DNA of 7,006 nt from Anaerolineae bacterium (GCA_020851855.1 JADZBY010000039.1:1-7006); one strand, 5' to 3'; counted from the first letter of the stretch, positions 1 through 6,702 are shown. The notes: generated from the sequence alone by a model not told the origin. A program made the numbers and translations.

Positions 1-551
1 GTGTACGAAATGGCCGAGACGACGATGTCGTTCATGGTGAACAAATTGGCGCGCGGCGGCGTGGTCATGCCGCCTGGACCCCAGTCCTGGTCTTCAAATT
101 CGAGCGGGGCCATGCTGAACGCGCCCTGACACACCACGGCGTCGAAATAGCCGAAGGGTGGGTCTTCCGGGCTGGCCGGATTGTCATAGACCGTACTGTA
201 TCCGAAGGCGGCGCTGGGGCCGCGCGGCACGCGGCGGGGGGTGGCCTGCGCCTGAAGGCTGCTGTCAAAGTTGTACACGCCCGGCACGGTGTCGCAGTCG
301 AGGCGCTCGTAGTTGCGCGTCTGGTTCTCGTTCCACAGGGTCGGGTTCAGATTCGCGCCCCGGCGGCCCGATTCGCGCACCAGGTCCATCAGGATCAGGT
401 AGTTGTTGGCCACAAAGCCGATCTCGGCCAGCGCCATGATCATCAGGACCAGGATCGGCGCGGTGACGGCCAGCTCGATGAAGCTCTGACCCCGGCCACC
501 ACGTGGTTTGCCGTCCAAAAGGTCGATGATGGTCTGTACACGGTGGTGCAT
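1..551 (-). CDS. TadE-like pseudopilin / pilus assembly protein, C-terminus cut by window edge
   Basis: At least 183 residues are open from ATG 551 to the window edge with no stop, so the gene continues to the left. The N-terminus carries a prepilin-type signal: G21 followed by QSFIELAVTAPILVLMIM, with Glu at +5 (E26) and then a hydrophobic segment (about residues 27-50). This GQSFIE...P arrangement is typical of TadE/TadG-family minor pseudopilins of Tad (Flp) pili, which are cleaved after the glycine by a prepilin peptidase and are membrane-anchored. The following residues (LVRESGRRGANLNP) match the usual TadE continuation, in which the helix leads into an outer domain. Residues 65-183 are rich in Asn, Asp, Pro and Tyr and look extracytoplasmic. 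The start is supported by a GAGG ribosome-binding site six bases before the ATG. No other tad gene is in the window; further ones would be expected to the left. The family call is strong, but TadE versus TadG cannot be decided. Confidence 0.82.
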   Translation of the reverse strand, partial: MHHRVQTIIDLLDGKPRGGRGQSFIELAVTAPILVLMIMALAEIGFVANNYLILMDLVRESGRRGANLNPTLWNENQTRNYERLDCDTVPGVYNFDSSLQAQATPRRVPRGPSAAFGYSTVYDNPASPEDPPFGYFDAVVCQGAFSMAPLEFEDQDWGPGGMTTPPRANLFTMNDIVVSAISY

Positions 552-576
552 ATCCCCCCTCGCCTGGTCGTCACAA

Positions 577-597
577 GCATTCCGGCGTCTGGAATGC
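577..597. repeat. 7-bp perfect inverted repeat in the leader of the TadE-like gene
   Basis: GCATTCC (577-583) and GGAATGC (591-597) are perfect inverted arms around a 7-base centre. The repeat ends 26 bases before the ATG at 551. It could be a dimeric-regulator operator or a leader hairpin. No T-run follows, so it is not an intrinsic terminator. Function is not shown. Confidence 0.4.
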
Positions 598-635
598 AGG
601 CGTAATACGGAGTGCGTTGCAGTGCCGCTTCGCAC

Positions 636-644
636 ATCATACCA
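636..644 (-). promoter_or_regulatory. possible extended -10 promoter for the TadE-like gene
   Basis: Read on the minus strand, this is TGGTATGAT: an extended -10 element (TGn plus TATGAT) about 85 bases before the ATG at 551. A TTGACC lies at 653-658, but only 11 bases separate it from the -10, too close for a normal -35, so the call rests on the extended -10 alone. Predicted transcription start is near 629, which places the palindrome at 577-597 in the leader. Chance occurrence is possible. Confidence 0.3.
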
Positions 645-710
645 TGACGCATGGTCAAGGGTTGTCGGGCTAGTGTCGGAAGGATGTAAGGATTTGTCAG
701 GAAACGGTGG

Positions 711-733
711 GCCTGACGGCGGGCAGGTCAGGC
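711..733. repeat. 7-bp inverted repeat GCCTGAC...GTCAGGC
   Basis: Perfect arms GCCTGAC (711-717) and GTCAGGC (727-733) surround a 9-base centre. A further TGTCAGG is at 695-701 and another at 1034-1040, so the half-site recurs nearby. It may be a small hairpin or binding site; nothing in the sequence says which. Confidence 0.3.
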
Positions 734-810
734 GGCGCAGGGGCTTGAGGGAAACGGGGGAGATGGCGGGCGAGGCGGATGCATATGGACGAGAGGCCGT
801 AATTGACGAC

Positions 811-977
811 CCTCACCCCCTGCCCCCTCTCCCGACCGCCGAGTACGGCTGGGAGAGGGGAAAACACACTTGAAGGGCTGTGCCGCTCTGACCCCGAAGA
901 GGCTTCGGGGCGCGCGAGGGGTCTACCCCCAAGGAGTCTTTTCCCCTTCTCGCGGGGAGAAGGGGCCAGGGGTGAGG
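811..977. repeat. structured intergenic repeat, copy A (167 bp)
   Basis: The copy is bounded by CCTCACCCCCTG at the left and CCAGGGGTGAGG at the right, which are near-perfect inverted ends. Inside the left end, CCCTCTCCC (825-833) pairs with GGGAGAGGG (851-859), and its loop holds a further GCCG...CGGC stem. Inside the right end, CCCCTTCTC (943-951) pairs with GAGAAGGGG (957-965). A third hairpin between them is CCCCGAAG (892-899) agg CTTCGGGG (903-910), a perfect 8-bp stem. The result is a cloverleaf-like fold able to form in DNA or RNA. It shares ends and two-hairpin architecture with copy C and ends with copy B. No transposase gene is inside, so it resembles a MITE- or REP-like non-autonomous repeat. 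Confidence 0.75.
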
Positions 978-1054
978 CTCAGGGTTACGGAGAATGCCTG
1001 CATTGTCCGCGCCCGATTGCCGCCATTTCCGGCTGTCAGGACGAGCGGCGATTT

Positions 1055-3979
1055 CTACCGCCACCACATGGCGCGGCCACCCCGGCTCGACACGTAACAC
1101 GCATCACACAGCGTGTAGCGGTGCGAGGCGGGCAGGCGGCGATGGCAGCTGATACAGCGCGCCGCCGTGTCCAGCCGCCGCAGCAGCGCCCCATCCACCG
1201 CCAGCGACCACTCCGCGCGCAGCGAGCGCACCCACGCCTCTTCCGCCGCGTAGGCGCTGAACTCGCCCCGGCAGGCCAGCCACAGGTAGATGTCGGCGCA
1301 GGTGATGGCCGTTTCCGTCGCCTCGAGGTCCTGGTCGCTCGAAATGTCCAGCGGCGCTTCGGGTGGGATGGGCATGGCCCGCTCTGCCAGGATGGCCCGC
1401 GCGCACTGATACCAGTACGGGCGGCTGCTCTCGCGCGTGGGCGCGTTGGTCAGCTGGATGGCCGCCGCCAGTCCAAGCTGCTCGACTTCCGCGTCGGTCA
1501 GCATCGAGGCCAGCGCGATGCGCTCGTCGATGTCCGCCGGCTCGATCACGTCACGCAGCGACTCCGGGATGCTCTGCAGTTCGCGCCAGCGGGCCAGCCG
1601 CCGCGCCAGACTGCCCGGAATCATCTCCAGGTCGACCAGCGCCGGGGCGACGCGCGCCTTGCGCAGTTCTTCCGGCTCGCTGTTGTACAGGGCGCGCAGT
1701 TCTTGCAGGCCGCGGCGCGTCACCGCGCCCACCTGCCCGACCTGCGACAGCCCGAAGCGCCCGGCGCGCCCGCCGATCTGGCTCACCTCGGCGGCGGTCA
1801 GCGCGCGGACTTCCTTGCCGTCGAACTTCTCCAATTCGAAGAAGCACACGTTGTCGGCGGGCAAATTCAGGCCCATGCCCACCGCGTCGGTGGCGACACA
1901 GATTTCCGTCTGGCCGTCCGCGAACCGGTCCGACTGGCGGCGGCGCACTTCGGGCGGCAGGTTGCCATAGATCACAGACACCGTGCGCCCGTAATTCTCC
2001 AGTTCGGTCTTGAGCCGCAGCACCATGCGCCGCGAAAAGGCGACCAGGATGGTGCGCGGCGGCATCGTCGCCAGCGGCCACGGCTTCGGGGACAGTTCCA
2101 GCGGGGCGAGCCGTTCGTGTTCCACGATCTGGATGGGCCTGGCCACTGCACTCGTGACGCGCTCGATCAGGGAGCGGGCGAAGAGCGGCCCGATCAGCCG
2201 AATTTCCGGCGCTTGCGCTTCCATCAGGGCGCGCGTCCAGGCCCAGCCGCGCTCCGGGTCGGCCAACATCTGCGCCTCGTCGATGACGACGCACGCGCCG
2301 CTGCGGTCCGGGTTGAACATCTCGATGGTCGCCGCCGTGACGGTCGCGCCTTCGACCGGAATAAATTCCTCGCCGGTCAGCAGGTTGCAGCGCACACCGC
2401 GCCGGTTGAGCCGGTCGAAGACTTCGTAGGCCAGAAGGCGCAGCGGCGCGAGATACCAGCCCGTGCCCGCCTCGCTCAAGGCGTCGAGGGCATGGTGCGT
2501 CTTGCCGCTGTTCGTCGGGCCGATGTGCACCAGCACGCGCTGGTCGGCGCGGCCCGGATGCGCCCAGGCGGGGAACGCGGCGAGCAGCCGGGCGCGCAAT
2601 TCGTCGCGCTGGCGGCGCTCTTCGTCGCGGCGGCGGCGTTCTTCCTCACGGCGGCGGCGCTCTTCTTCGGCTTTTTCGGCCTGCTGCGCGTTGTACTCGG
2701 CGCGGCCCTGGCGCACCCATTCACGGAACTGCGCCAGCGTGATCGGTTCGGGCAGCGCGGCCCGCACCTGGCCCCAGCGCAGTGGGCCGTGGCCGTGGCC
2801 GTGATCGATCTTGTGGCGCAGGCGGCGCATCACATCCCGCCCGCGCACTTCGCCGAGCGCCATCTTCAGCTCGCGGGTGCGCACAACCTCGAGATTCTCG
2901 ATGTATTGCAGCCAGTTTGGGCTGTCCAGGATGGCCTGCACTTCGCCCGCGCCGATGCGCGTCACGCCTTCGGGATCGACCAGCGCCGACACCTGCCCGT
3001 TGGCGATGGCGGATTGTAGGGTTGCCTCGCGCACGCCCAGCCGTTTTGCCGCGCCGGCCAACGCATACGAGCGGGCCAGCGCGCGGTCGCGGATCGTCTC
3101 GGTCGGCGTCTCGCCTTCGGGCGCGCCGGCGTCCGGCCCAGTGAAATCGTGGCGCAGCGTCGGTCCGACGTGGTCCAGCAGCGCTTGCCAGTCCTCGTCT
3201 TTGGGCTGTGAGGCGGCAGACGCCGTTTCGAGCGCCTGCGCCGGGTCCGCCGCTTCCAGGCGCACCCAGACCACCTCACCGAGCGGGACTTTGACGCCAT
3301 AAGCGACCAGCCCGCCCAGGTCCAGCGCCTTCTGAAGCAGCTTCGACCCGAAGCGCTCGACCAGATCAGCGCGCGGCGCGGTCTTGCCGGGCAGCGAATC
3401 CAACTGGGCGATGATCTGGGCGTGCACCGGCGCGACGATCTGCCGCTCCAGATGGGCTTCGACGCTCTCGCGGGAGATGCGCAGCGGGTCGAAGACCAGC
3501 CCGTCCAGCCGCTTGAGCATGCTCATCTGCTGGAGCATGATCAGCGCGCCCTCGTCGCCCGGCTCGGTGCACAGCGTGTCGGCGGGCAGGTAACCGAGTG
3601 TGCCCTCGAAGGCGTTGATCAGGCGGCGGAAGTCCGGATCGCCCAGTTCGTTGAGTTTTTGCTCGCGGATGCGCCGCCGCTCGGCGATGGGCCGGTTGGC
3701 CGCGGTCCCGTCGGCGCGCAGGGGCGGCATACTGCCGGGGAACAGGGCGCTGCGTTCGCGCACCTGGGCCTCGTCCAGCCGCGCCGGGTCGAACACATAG
3801 CCGTCGCTGCGCCCGATGACGCCCTGCGCCAGCGCCGCCTCGACCGCCTCGTTGCGGTCGCCTTCGGCAAGGCGTGGGTCGTCCAGGCGCGCGAACGGGA
3901 AAAAGCCCTCTGGCGAGCCAGCCACCAATCCGGCCAGCACGCGGGGGCTGAGTGTGCGTTTGTAGTTAGGTTTTGTCAT
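1055..3979 (-). CDS. SUV3-like DExH RNA helicase with long N-terminal extension and C-terminal zinc motif
   Basis: 974 residues. The core (about 480-760) shows the SUV3/Ski2-like ATP-dependent RNA helicase motifs in order: Walker A GPTNSGKT (487-494), APLRLLAYEVFDRLN (511-525), TGEE (535-538), TAATIEMF (548-555), the DEAQ box VVIDEAQ (564-570), VIYGNLPPEVRR (669-680), ATDAVGMGLNL (696-706) and QIGGRAGRFG (734-743). SUV3 proteins unwind RNA for degradation, best known from the mitochondrial degradosome; that role is family knowledge, not shown here. The extension of about 480 residues holds two similar DGxVFDPxR segments (59-68 and 159-168), a region resembling an excisionase/MerR-type helix-turn-helix (304-351) and an EEERRRR charged helix (438-460). 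The C-terminus has CxxC-x12-CxxC (C942, C945, C958, C961), a likely zinc ribbon. ATG 3979 is the furthest upstream start, since an in-frame TAA lies 12 bases before it, but its ribosome-binding site is weak. The gene lies 51 bases after the CoiA-like gene and is probably the last in the operon. Confidence 0.9.
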   Translation of the reverse strand: MTKPNYKRTLSPRVLAGLVAGSPEGFFPFARLDDPRLAEGDRNEAVEAALAQGVIGRSDGYVFDPARLDEAQVRERSALFPGSMPPLRADGTAANRPIAERRRIREQKLNELGDPDFRRLINAFEGTLGYLPADTLCTEPGDEGALIMLQQMSMLKRLDGLVFDPLRISRESVEAHLERQIVAPVHAQIIAQLDSLPGKTAPRADLVERFGSKLLQKALDLGGLVAYGVKVPLGEVVWVRLEAADPAQALETASAASQPKDEDWQALLDHVGPTLRHDFTGPDAGAPEGETPTETIRDRALARSYALAGAAKRLGVREATLQSAIANGQVSALVDPEGVTRIGAGEVQAILDSPNWLQYIENLEVVRTRELKMALGEVRGRDVMRRLRHKIDHGHGHGPLRWGQVRAALPEPITLAQFREWVRQGRAEYNAQQAEKAEEERRRREEERRRRDEERRQRDELRARLLAAFPAWAHPGRADQRVLVHIGPTNSGKTHHALDALSEAGTGWYLAPLRLLAYEVFDRLNRRGVRCNLLTGEEFIPVEGATVTAATIEMFNPDRSGACVVIDEAQMLADPERGWAWTRALMEAQAPEIRLIGPLFARSLIERVTSAVARPIQIVEHERLAPLELSPKPWPLATMPPRTILVAFSRRMVLRLKTELENYGRTVSVIYGNLPPEVRRRQSDRFADGQTEICVATDAVGMGLNLPADNVCFFELEKFDGKEVRALTAAEVSQIGGRAGRFGLSQVGQVGAVTRRGLQELRALYNSEPEELRKARVAPALVDLEMIPGSLARRLARWRELQSIPESLRDVIEPADIDERIALASMLTDAEVEQLGLAAAIQLTNAPTRESSRPYWYQCARAILAERAMPIPPEAPLDISSDQDLEATETAITCADIYLWLACRGEFSAYAAEEAWVRSLRAEWSLAVDGALLRRLDTAARCISCHRRLPASHRYTLCDACYVSSRGGRAMWWR
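2606..2668 (-). repeat. three tandem 21-nt repeats coding for an EEERRRR charged helix
   Basis: Within the helicase gene, residues 438-458 are three consecutive heptads: EEERRRR, EEERRRR and DEERRQR. At DNA level these are imperfect 21-base units made of GCG- and TTC/CTC-type triplets on the plus strand. Runs of acidic then basic residues spaced about four apart are the pattern of ER/K single alpha-helices, which act as stiff linkers. Here the segment separates the N-terminal extension from the helicase core. The tandem DNA could change copy number by slippage; that is inference. Confidence 0.65.
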
Positions 3980-3990
3980 GCGGATTTGCG

Positions 3991-4009
3991 TTTACCGTTA
4001 CCTGTTACC
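3991..4009 (-). repeat. short tandem GGTAAC motif before the helicase start
   Basis: On the minus strand the gap between the CoiA-like stop and the helicase ATG contains GGTAAC, one spacer base, GGTAAC and GGTAAA in a row, starting 30 bases before the ATG. The helicase lacks a clear Shine-Dalgarno site, so this AT-richer patch may help translation initiation or bind a protein. It may also be chance. Confidence 0.3.
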
Positions 4010-4031
4010 ATCTCAGCGTGAGCCAATCCGA

Positions 4032-5060
4032 TCAGAGCATCACGAGTTCGCGGGCCACATCCAACGCGGTAGCGCCTCGCCGTTGATAGGCGCGGCCCAG
4101 GTGTGGGGTGGAGTCCTCGCCGGCCCGATAGCGCCGGACCCCGACTGCGCGGCTCGGCCCTATTATAACATAGTACAGGGCGACGATTCCGCCCCCAGTT
4201 TCCGGCCAGTGCTGCAAGATGACCTGCACGTCCGGCGCGAGGTTGTTCAGCGTGCCGCCGATGATGGCGCGCCAGCGGTCGGGCGGCAGCCACACCAGCC
4301 AGTCGCCCATGCGGGCCATGTCGTGCAGCCCGTCGACCGTCTCCACGGCGGCGGCAAAACGGCCCGGCGGGTTGTTGATCATCTCCAGCAGCACGGCGCG
4401 CACCGTCTCCGGCTGGCGCACGATGTGCGCGCTCGCCCGCGTCCAGTTCGGGCACGGGCCGCTCTGGATGACCGTCTGCGACAGCCATTCCGAGGGCGAA
4501 TCAACCGCCGGGGCGAAGCTGTTCGGCACGCTGATCAGGAACAGCCGCCCGTCGTTCAGGATTCCGGTCGGGCGGGCGTGTGTACCGGTCTGAAGCGGGC
4601 TGCGCGCCACGCCCCGCTCGACGGTGATCGCGCCTTTCAGGTGGCCGCCCTCGTCGAGCAGCGCCACGTCGATGCCCAGGCTGCCAAACGGATAACCCTC
4701 TTCAATCCGCGCCACGCCGCCCAGCAGATCGGCGGTGTGGGTCTGACCGCACAGCGGGCATTTCCAGCGCAACGGGATGGCCTGCCGGGCGGCGAGCGCG
4801 TCGCGCAGGTGAAGGGCGATCCAGCGCCGGATCATGGCGTGGTGGACGGCTTCCGGTGGGCAGCCCGTCTCGCGCTGGTGGCCGTAATGATACTGAAGCT
4901 GCGTGCCCTGGCGTGGGATCATGCGCCCGCCGCACAGCGGACAGGTGTACAGGCCGTGGCGCTGCGCCAGTTCCACCGGCACAGGGCGGCCATTCGCATC
5001 CAGCGCCCAGCGGTAATCGACGGGGCGCGGCGGCGTGATCGGGCGCGAAGCGGGGTCCAC
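4032..5060 (-). CDS. CoiA-like competence-family protein (zinc-binding, possible nuclease)
   Basis: 342 residues from GTG 5060. I prefer this start over the upstream ATG at 5225 because the upstream part is antisense-like Arg-rich sequence lying in another frame over the DUF4230 gene, and a GGGAG ribosome-binding site (5070-5074) stands nine bases before the GTG. The first zinc motif is CPLCGGRMIPRQG with YHYGH (C40, C43, H58, H61), closely resembling the CPxCG...GxxxxxHFAH motif of CoiA. It is followed by an E-x2-H-H segment (E70, H73, H74) as in that family. A second motif CPLCGQTH is at 101-108. Residues 129-148 (GIDVALLDEGG...AITVE) fit the D...E core of a PD-(D/E)xK-like nuclease, with D131 and E148 as candidate residues, but no clear catalytic Lys is seen. 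Residues 175-342 match no domain I recognise. CoiA is needed for natural transformation in some Firmicutes; whether this protein acts there is unknown. The gene is translationally coupled to the gene before it. Confidence 0.65.
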   Translation of the reverse strand: MDPASRPITPPRPVDYRWALDANGRPVPVELAQRHGLYTCPLCGGRMIPRQGTQLQYHYGHQRETGCPPEAVHHAMIRRWIALHLRDALAARQAIPLRWKCPLCGQTHTADLLGGVARIEEGYPFGSLGIDVALLDEGGHLKGAITVERGVARSPLQTGTHARPTGILNDGRLFLISVPNSFAPAVDSPSEWLSQTVIQSGPCPNWTRASAHIVRQPETVRAVLLEMINNPPGRFAAAVETVDGLHDMARMGDWLVWLPPDRWRAIIGGTLNNLAPDVQVILQHWPETGGGIVALYYVIIGPSRAVGVRRYRAGEDSTPHLGRAYQRRGATALDVARELVML

Positions 5061-6229
5061 TAATTGCCGCTCCCGGCGGCGGGCGTGGCCGCGTCGGCGT
5101 CGGCGGGCGCGCCCTGACTCTCCTCGAAGGTCGGGCAGATGGCCTGTTCGGGCGCTTCGGGCACTTCGAAGCCCAGGCCCCAGGCGATGAAGTTCTCGCG
5201 CAGGCGGCGGCGCGCTTCCGGCCAATACTGCTCGATGGCGATGCGCGCCGCTTCTTCGCGGAAGGCCCGGTACGCCTCACGCTCGATCTCGCCCTGGTCA
5301 AAAGCAGTCCCGGCCAGCGCGGCGCGGCTCACGTAGGTCTGAAGCGTGTCCGTATTGATCTCGCAGGACAGAATCCCGGCCCGGTCCCGGAGCAAGTCCG
5401 CGCCGAGTCCGATGCGCACGTCGCCGGTCACTTCTGCGCCTTCGCCAAACAGCGCGCCCAGCATGCCCATGTCGCGGTCCACGCGGGTGTAGGCCGTCAC
5501 GTTCACGTCATACGTCGTCACCTTCAGGGCCGGGCTGCCGGTCACTTCCAGCACGCGCACGTAAATCAGCCGCGAGGCGTTGCGCACGCTGTTGATGACT
5601 GCCTCAAAGGTCGAAGGCAGCGCCAGGGCGCAGGCCACAGTCATACCGAAGGCCAGCGCCGCGACCAGACAGCCGAAGCGAAAAGGGCTGAGCGCGGCCC
5701 GCACCGGCGCTGCCACCACGTTGCCCACCACGCGCCCGGCGTTGAAGCTGTAGCGCCCGGACGAATCCGCTTTGCCGGCGTCCGGCGGGCGGCGCTCGTC
5801 ATCGCGCAGGCGGCGCAGGCGCGGCCTCGGTGCGGCGATTTGCAGCAGCAGGCCCAGCATGGCCAACAGCGCGATCCAGAAGCCCGTGCCGGTGAAGGCC
5901 ATCGAACCGCCGTTCGAGGTGATGAATTGGAAGAAGTAGAACAGCCCGCCCAGGGCGAAGAGCGCGATCAGCCACGCGGCGATGCGCTTGCGGATGGGCG
6001 CGAGCGCGCCCCACAGCATCAGGAACAGCGCCACGCCGCCCGCCAGCGGCACGAGGAACAGCGTGGGCGGGTTCACCACGCTCTGCGGCACGTTCTGAGT
6101 GCCGGTCAGGATGCGATAGCCGGTCGCGCTGACCAGCCAGGGAAGGATGAAAAAGGCCAGCAGGACCGCCGCCGCACATACCAGTATCCACAGGTCAGCG
6201 GCGAGCACCATCCATCGTTTGCCCCTCAT
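5060..6229 (-). CDS. membrane protein with DUF4230-like extracytoplasmic domain
   Basis: 389 residues from ATG 6229. GGAGA stands nine bases before this ATG; the longer frame, which starts at 6310, begins inside repeat copy B and is not believable. There are four hydrophobic segments at about 7-33, 56-77, 83-103 and 114-132, then an Arg-rich cytoplasmic loop (133-185), a fifth segment (186-204) and an outer domain (205-365). That domain contains VTAYTRVDRDMG (244-255), repeated Gly-Asp beta-like strands (EVTGDVRIGLGADLL), SCEINTDTLQTYVSR and then a long amphipathic helix rich in Glu and Arg (314-346) ending in GLGFEVPE. The order of strands, long helix and final 'G-x-x-V' strand resembles the DUF4230 family of unknown function, which usually has only one membrane anchor; the four extra segments are unusual. 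The tail 370-389 is Ala/Pro low-complexity. The function is unknown. Confidence 0.6.
   Translation of the reverse strand: MRGKRWMVLAADLWILVCAAAVLLAFFILPWLVSATGYRILTGTQNVPQSVVNPPTLFLVPLAGGVALFLMLWGALAPIRKRIAAWLIALFALGGLFYFFQFITSNGGSMAFTGTGFWIALLAMLGLLLQIAAPRPRLRRLRDDERRPPDAGKADSSGRYSFNAGRVVGNVVAAPVRAALSPFRFGCLVAALAFGMTVACALALPSTFEAVINSVRNASRLIYVRVLEVTGSPALKVTTYDVNVTAYTRVDRDMGMLGALFGEGAEVTGDVRIGLGADLLRDRAGILSCEINTDTLQTYVSRAALAGTAFDQGEIEREAYRAFREEAARIAIEQYWPEARRRLRENFIAWGLGFEVPEAPEQAICPTFEESQGAPADADAATPAAGSGN
5070..5074 (-). promoter_or_regulatory. ribosome-binding site deciding the CoiA-like GTG start
   Basis: GGGAG on the minus strand, nine bases before the GTG at 5060. It lies inside the last codons of the DUF4230-like gene, whose TAG stop shares its final G with the GTG (TAGTG). 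A terminating ribosome can therefore restart directly, which indicates coupled translation of the two genes. Confidence 0.7.
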
Positions 6230-6259
6230 AAGCTCCGCTCTCCTTCGTGACCGTTCCGT

Positions 6260-6319
6260 CCTCACCCCTAGCCCCTCTCCACGCAGTGCCCGGCGTGGAG
6301 TCGGGGGCAAGGGGCGAGG
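6260..6319. repeat. structured intergenic repeat, copy B (60 bp, short form)
   Basis: The ends are CCTCACCCCTAGC at the left and GCAAGGGGCGAGG at the right, imperfect inverted repeats related to copies A and C. The centre is one hairpin, CTCCACGC (6277-6284) with GCGTGGAG (6293-6300) and an 8-base loop. The two-hairpin structure of the longer copies is reduced to one here. It fills most of the gap between the yajC stop and the start of the DUF4230-like gene, so it would be a stable hairpin in the operon mRNA and could limit or protect downstream expression. Confidence 0.7.
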
Positions 6320-6321
6320 CC

Positions 6322-6663
6322 CTACGGGATACGCTGCTTGAGGCGCTGATCGGCGGTGGGGTCGACGCCGAGCTGCGCGTTGGTCGAAACTTCCTCGGCG
6401 TCGAAGGGGCGGCTGAGCGCGGCGGTGAGCACACGGACGACGATGCCTTCCCCGACCTGCAAATAGGCGATGCCCTGGTCGGCTTCCATGCGGACGATGG
6501 TCCCGACCAGCCCACCGGCGGTGATGACCTCATCGCCCACGCCGAGCGTGCGCACGTACTGGTTGTGCTTGCGGAATAACCGCTGGCGGGGCAGGATCAC
6601 GAAGGACCAGTACGCCCCCAGCAGGATCAGGAGAATGACCGAAAACCCGATAAACTCGCCCAT
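6322..6663 (-). CDS. yajC: preprotein translocase subunit YajC
   Basis: 113 residues, close to the usual size of this family. There is one N-terminal membrane segment (about 4-24, GFSVILLILLGAYWSFVIL) followed at once by a basic PRQRLFRKH stretch, as in YajC, where PxRKR-type residues mark the cytoplasmic side. The conserved YajC core follows: GVGDEVITAGGLVGTIVRM (about 41-59). YajC associates with SecDF and the Sec translocon in the inner membrane; its exact role is minor and still unsettled. The start ATG 6663 is chosen because AAGG stands five bases before it, the membrane segment begins immediately, and the promoter at 6703-6731 would exclude the in-frame ATG at 6759. secD and secF, often next to yajC, are not in the window. 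It is the first gene of the probable operon. Confidence 0.92.
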   Translation of the reverse strand: MGEFIGFSVILLILLGAYWSFVILPRQRLFRKHNQYVRTLGVGDEVITAGGLVGTIVRMEADQGIAYLQVGEGIVVRVLTAALSRPFDAEEVSTNAQLGVDPTADQRLKQRIP

Positions 6664-6702
6664 GCTCGCCTTCGAACCTTCCCTTGCCCAGGACTGATCA
6701 GG

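Larger units (their letters stand above)
552..1054. other. 503-base intergenic region between the helicase gene and the TadE-like gene
   Basis: No convincing gene is seen. Open frames crossing it on either strand lack family resemblance and either run through the repeat or lie opposite the real genes. It contains the candidate promoter and palindrome for the TadE-like gene (577-658), a second small palindrome (711-733) and repeat copy A (811-977). It is downstream of the helicase stop, but I see no hairpin followed by a T-run on the minus strand, so no intrinsic terminator can be called for the helicase transcript. Confidence 0.7.

Noticed and set aside
892..910. CCCCGAAG-agg-CTTCGGGG hairpin as a terminator for the helicase transcript
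   Set aside because: No T-run follows on either strand; it is better explained as part of repeat copy A.
811..977. CRISPR array or tandem repeat
   Set aside because: The repeated units are inverted ends of dispersed elements, not regularly spaced direct repeats with spacers.
803..3019. 738-residue open frame on the plus strand, opposite the helicase gene
   Set aside because: It lies opposite the clear helicase gene, is Arg/Ala/Gln/His-rich without motifs, and begins inside repeat copy A. Long antisense frames are common in GC-rich coding DNA.
3978..5063. 361-residue plus-strand open frame opposite the CoiA-like gene
   Set aside because: Same cause: the antisense frame of a GC-rich gene, with no recognisable domain.
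5061..5225. 55-residue N-terminal extension of the CoiA-like protein from ATG 5225
   Set aside because: The extension is Arg-rich, overlaps the DUF4230-like gene in another frame, and the GTG at 5060 has the better ribosome-binding site.
6230..6310. 27-residue N-terminal extension of the DUF4230-like protein
   Set aside because: It translates repeat copy B and disagrees with the good ribosome-binding site before ATG 6229.
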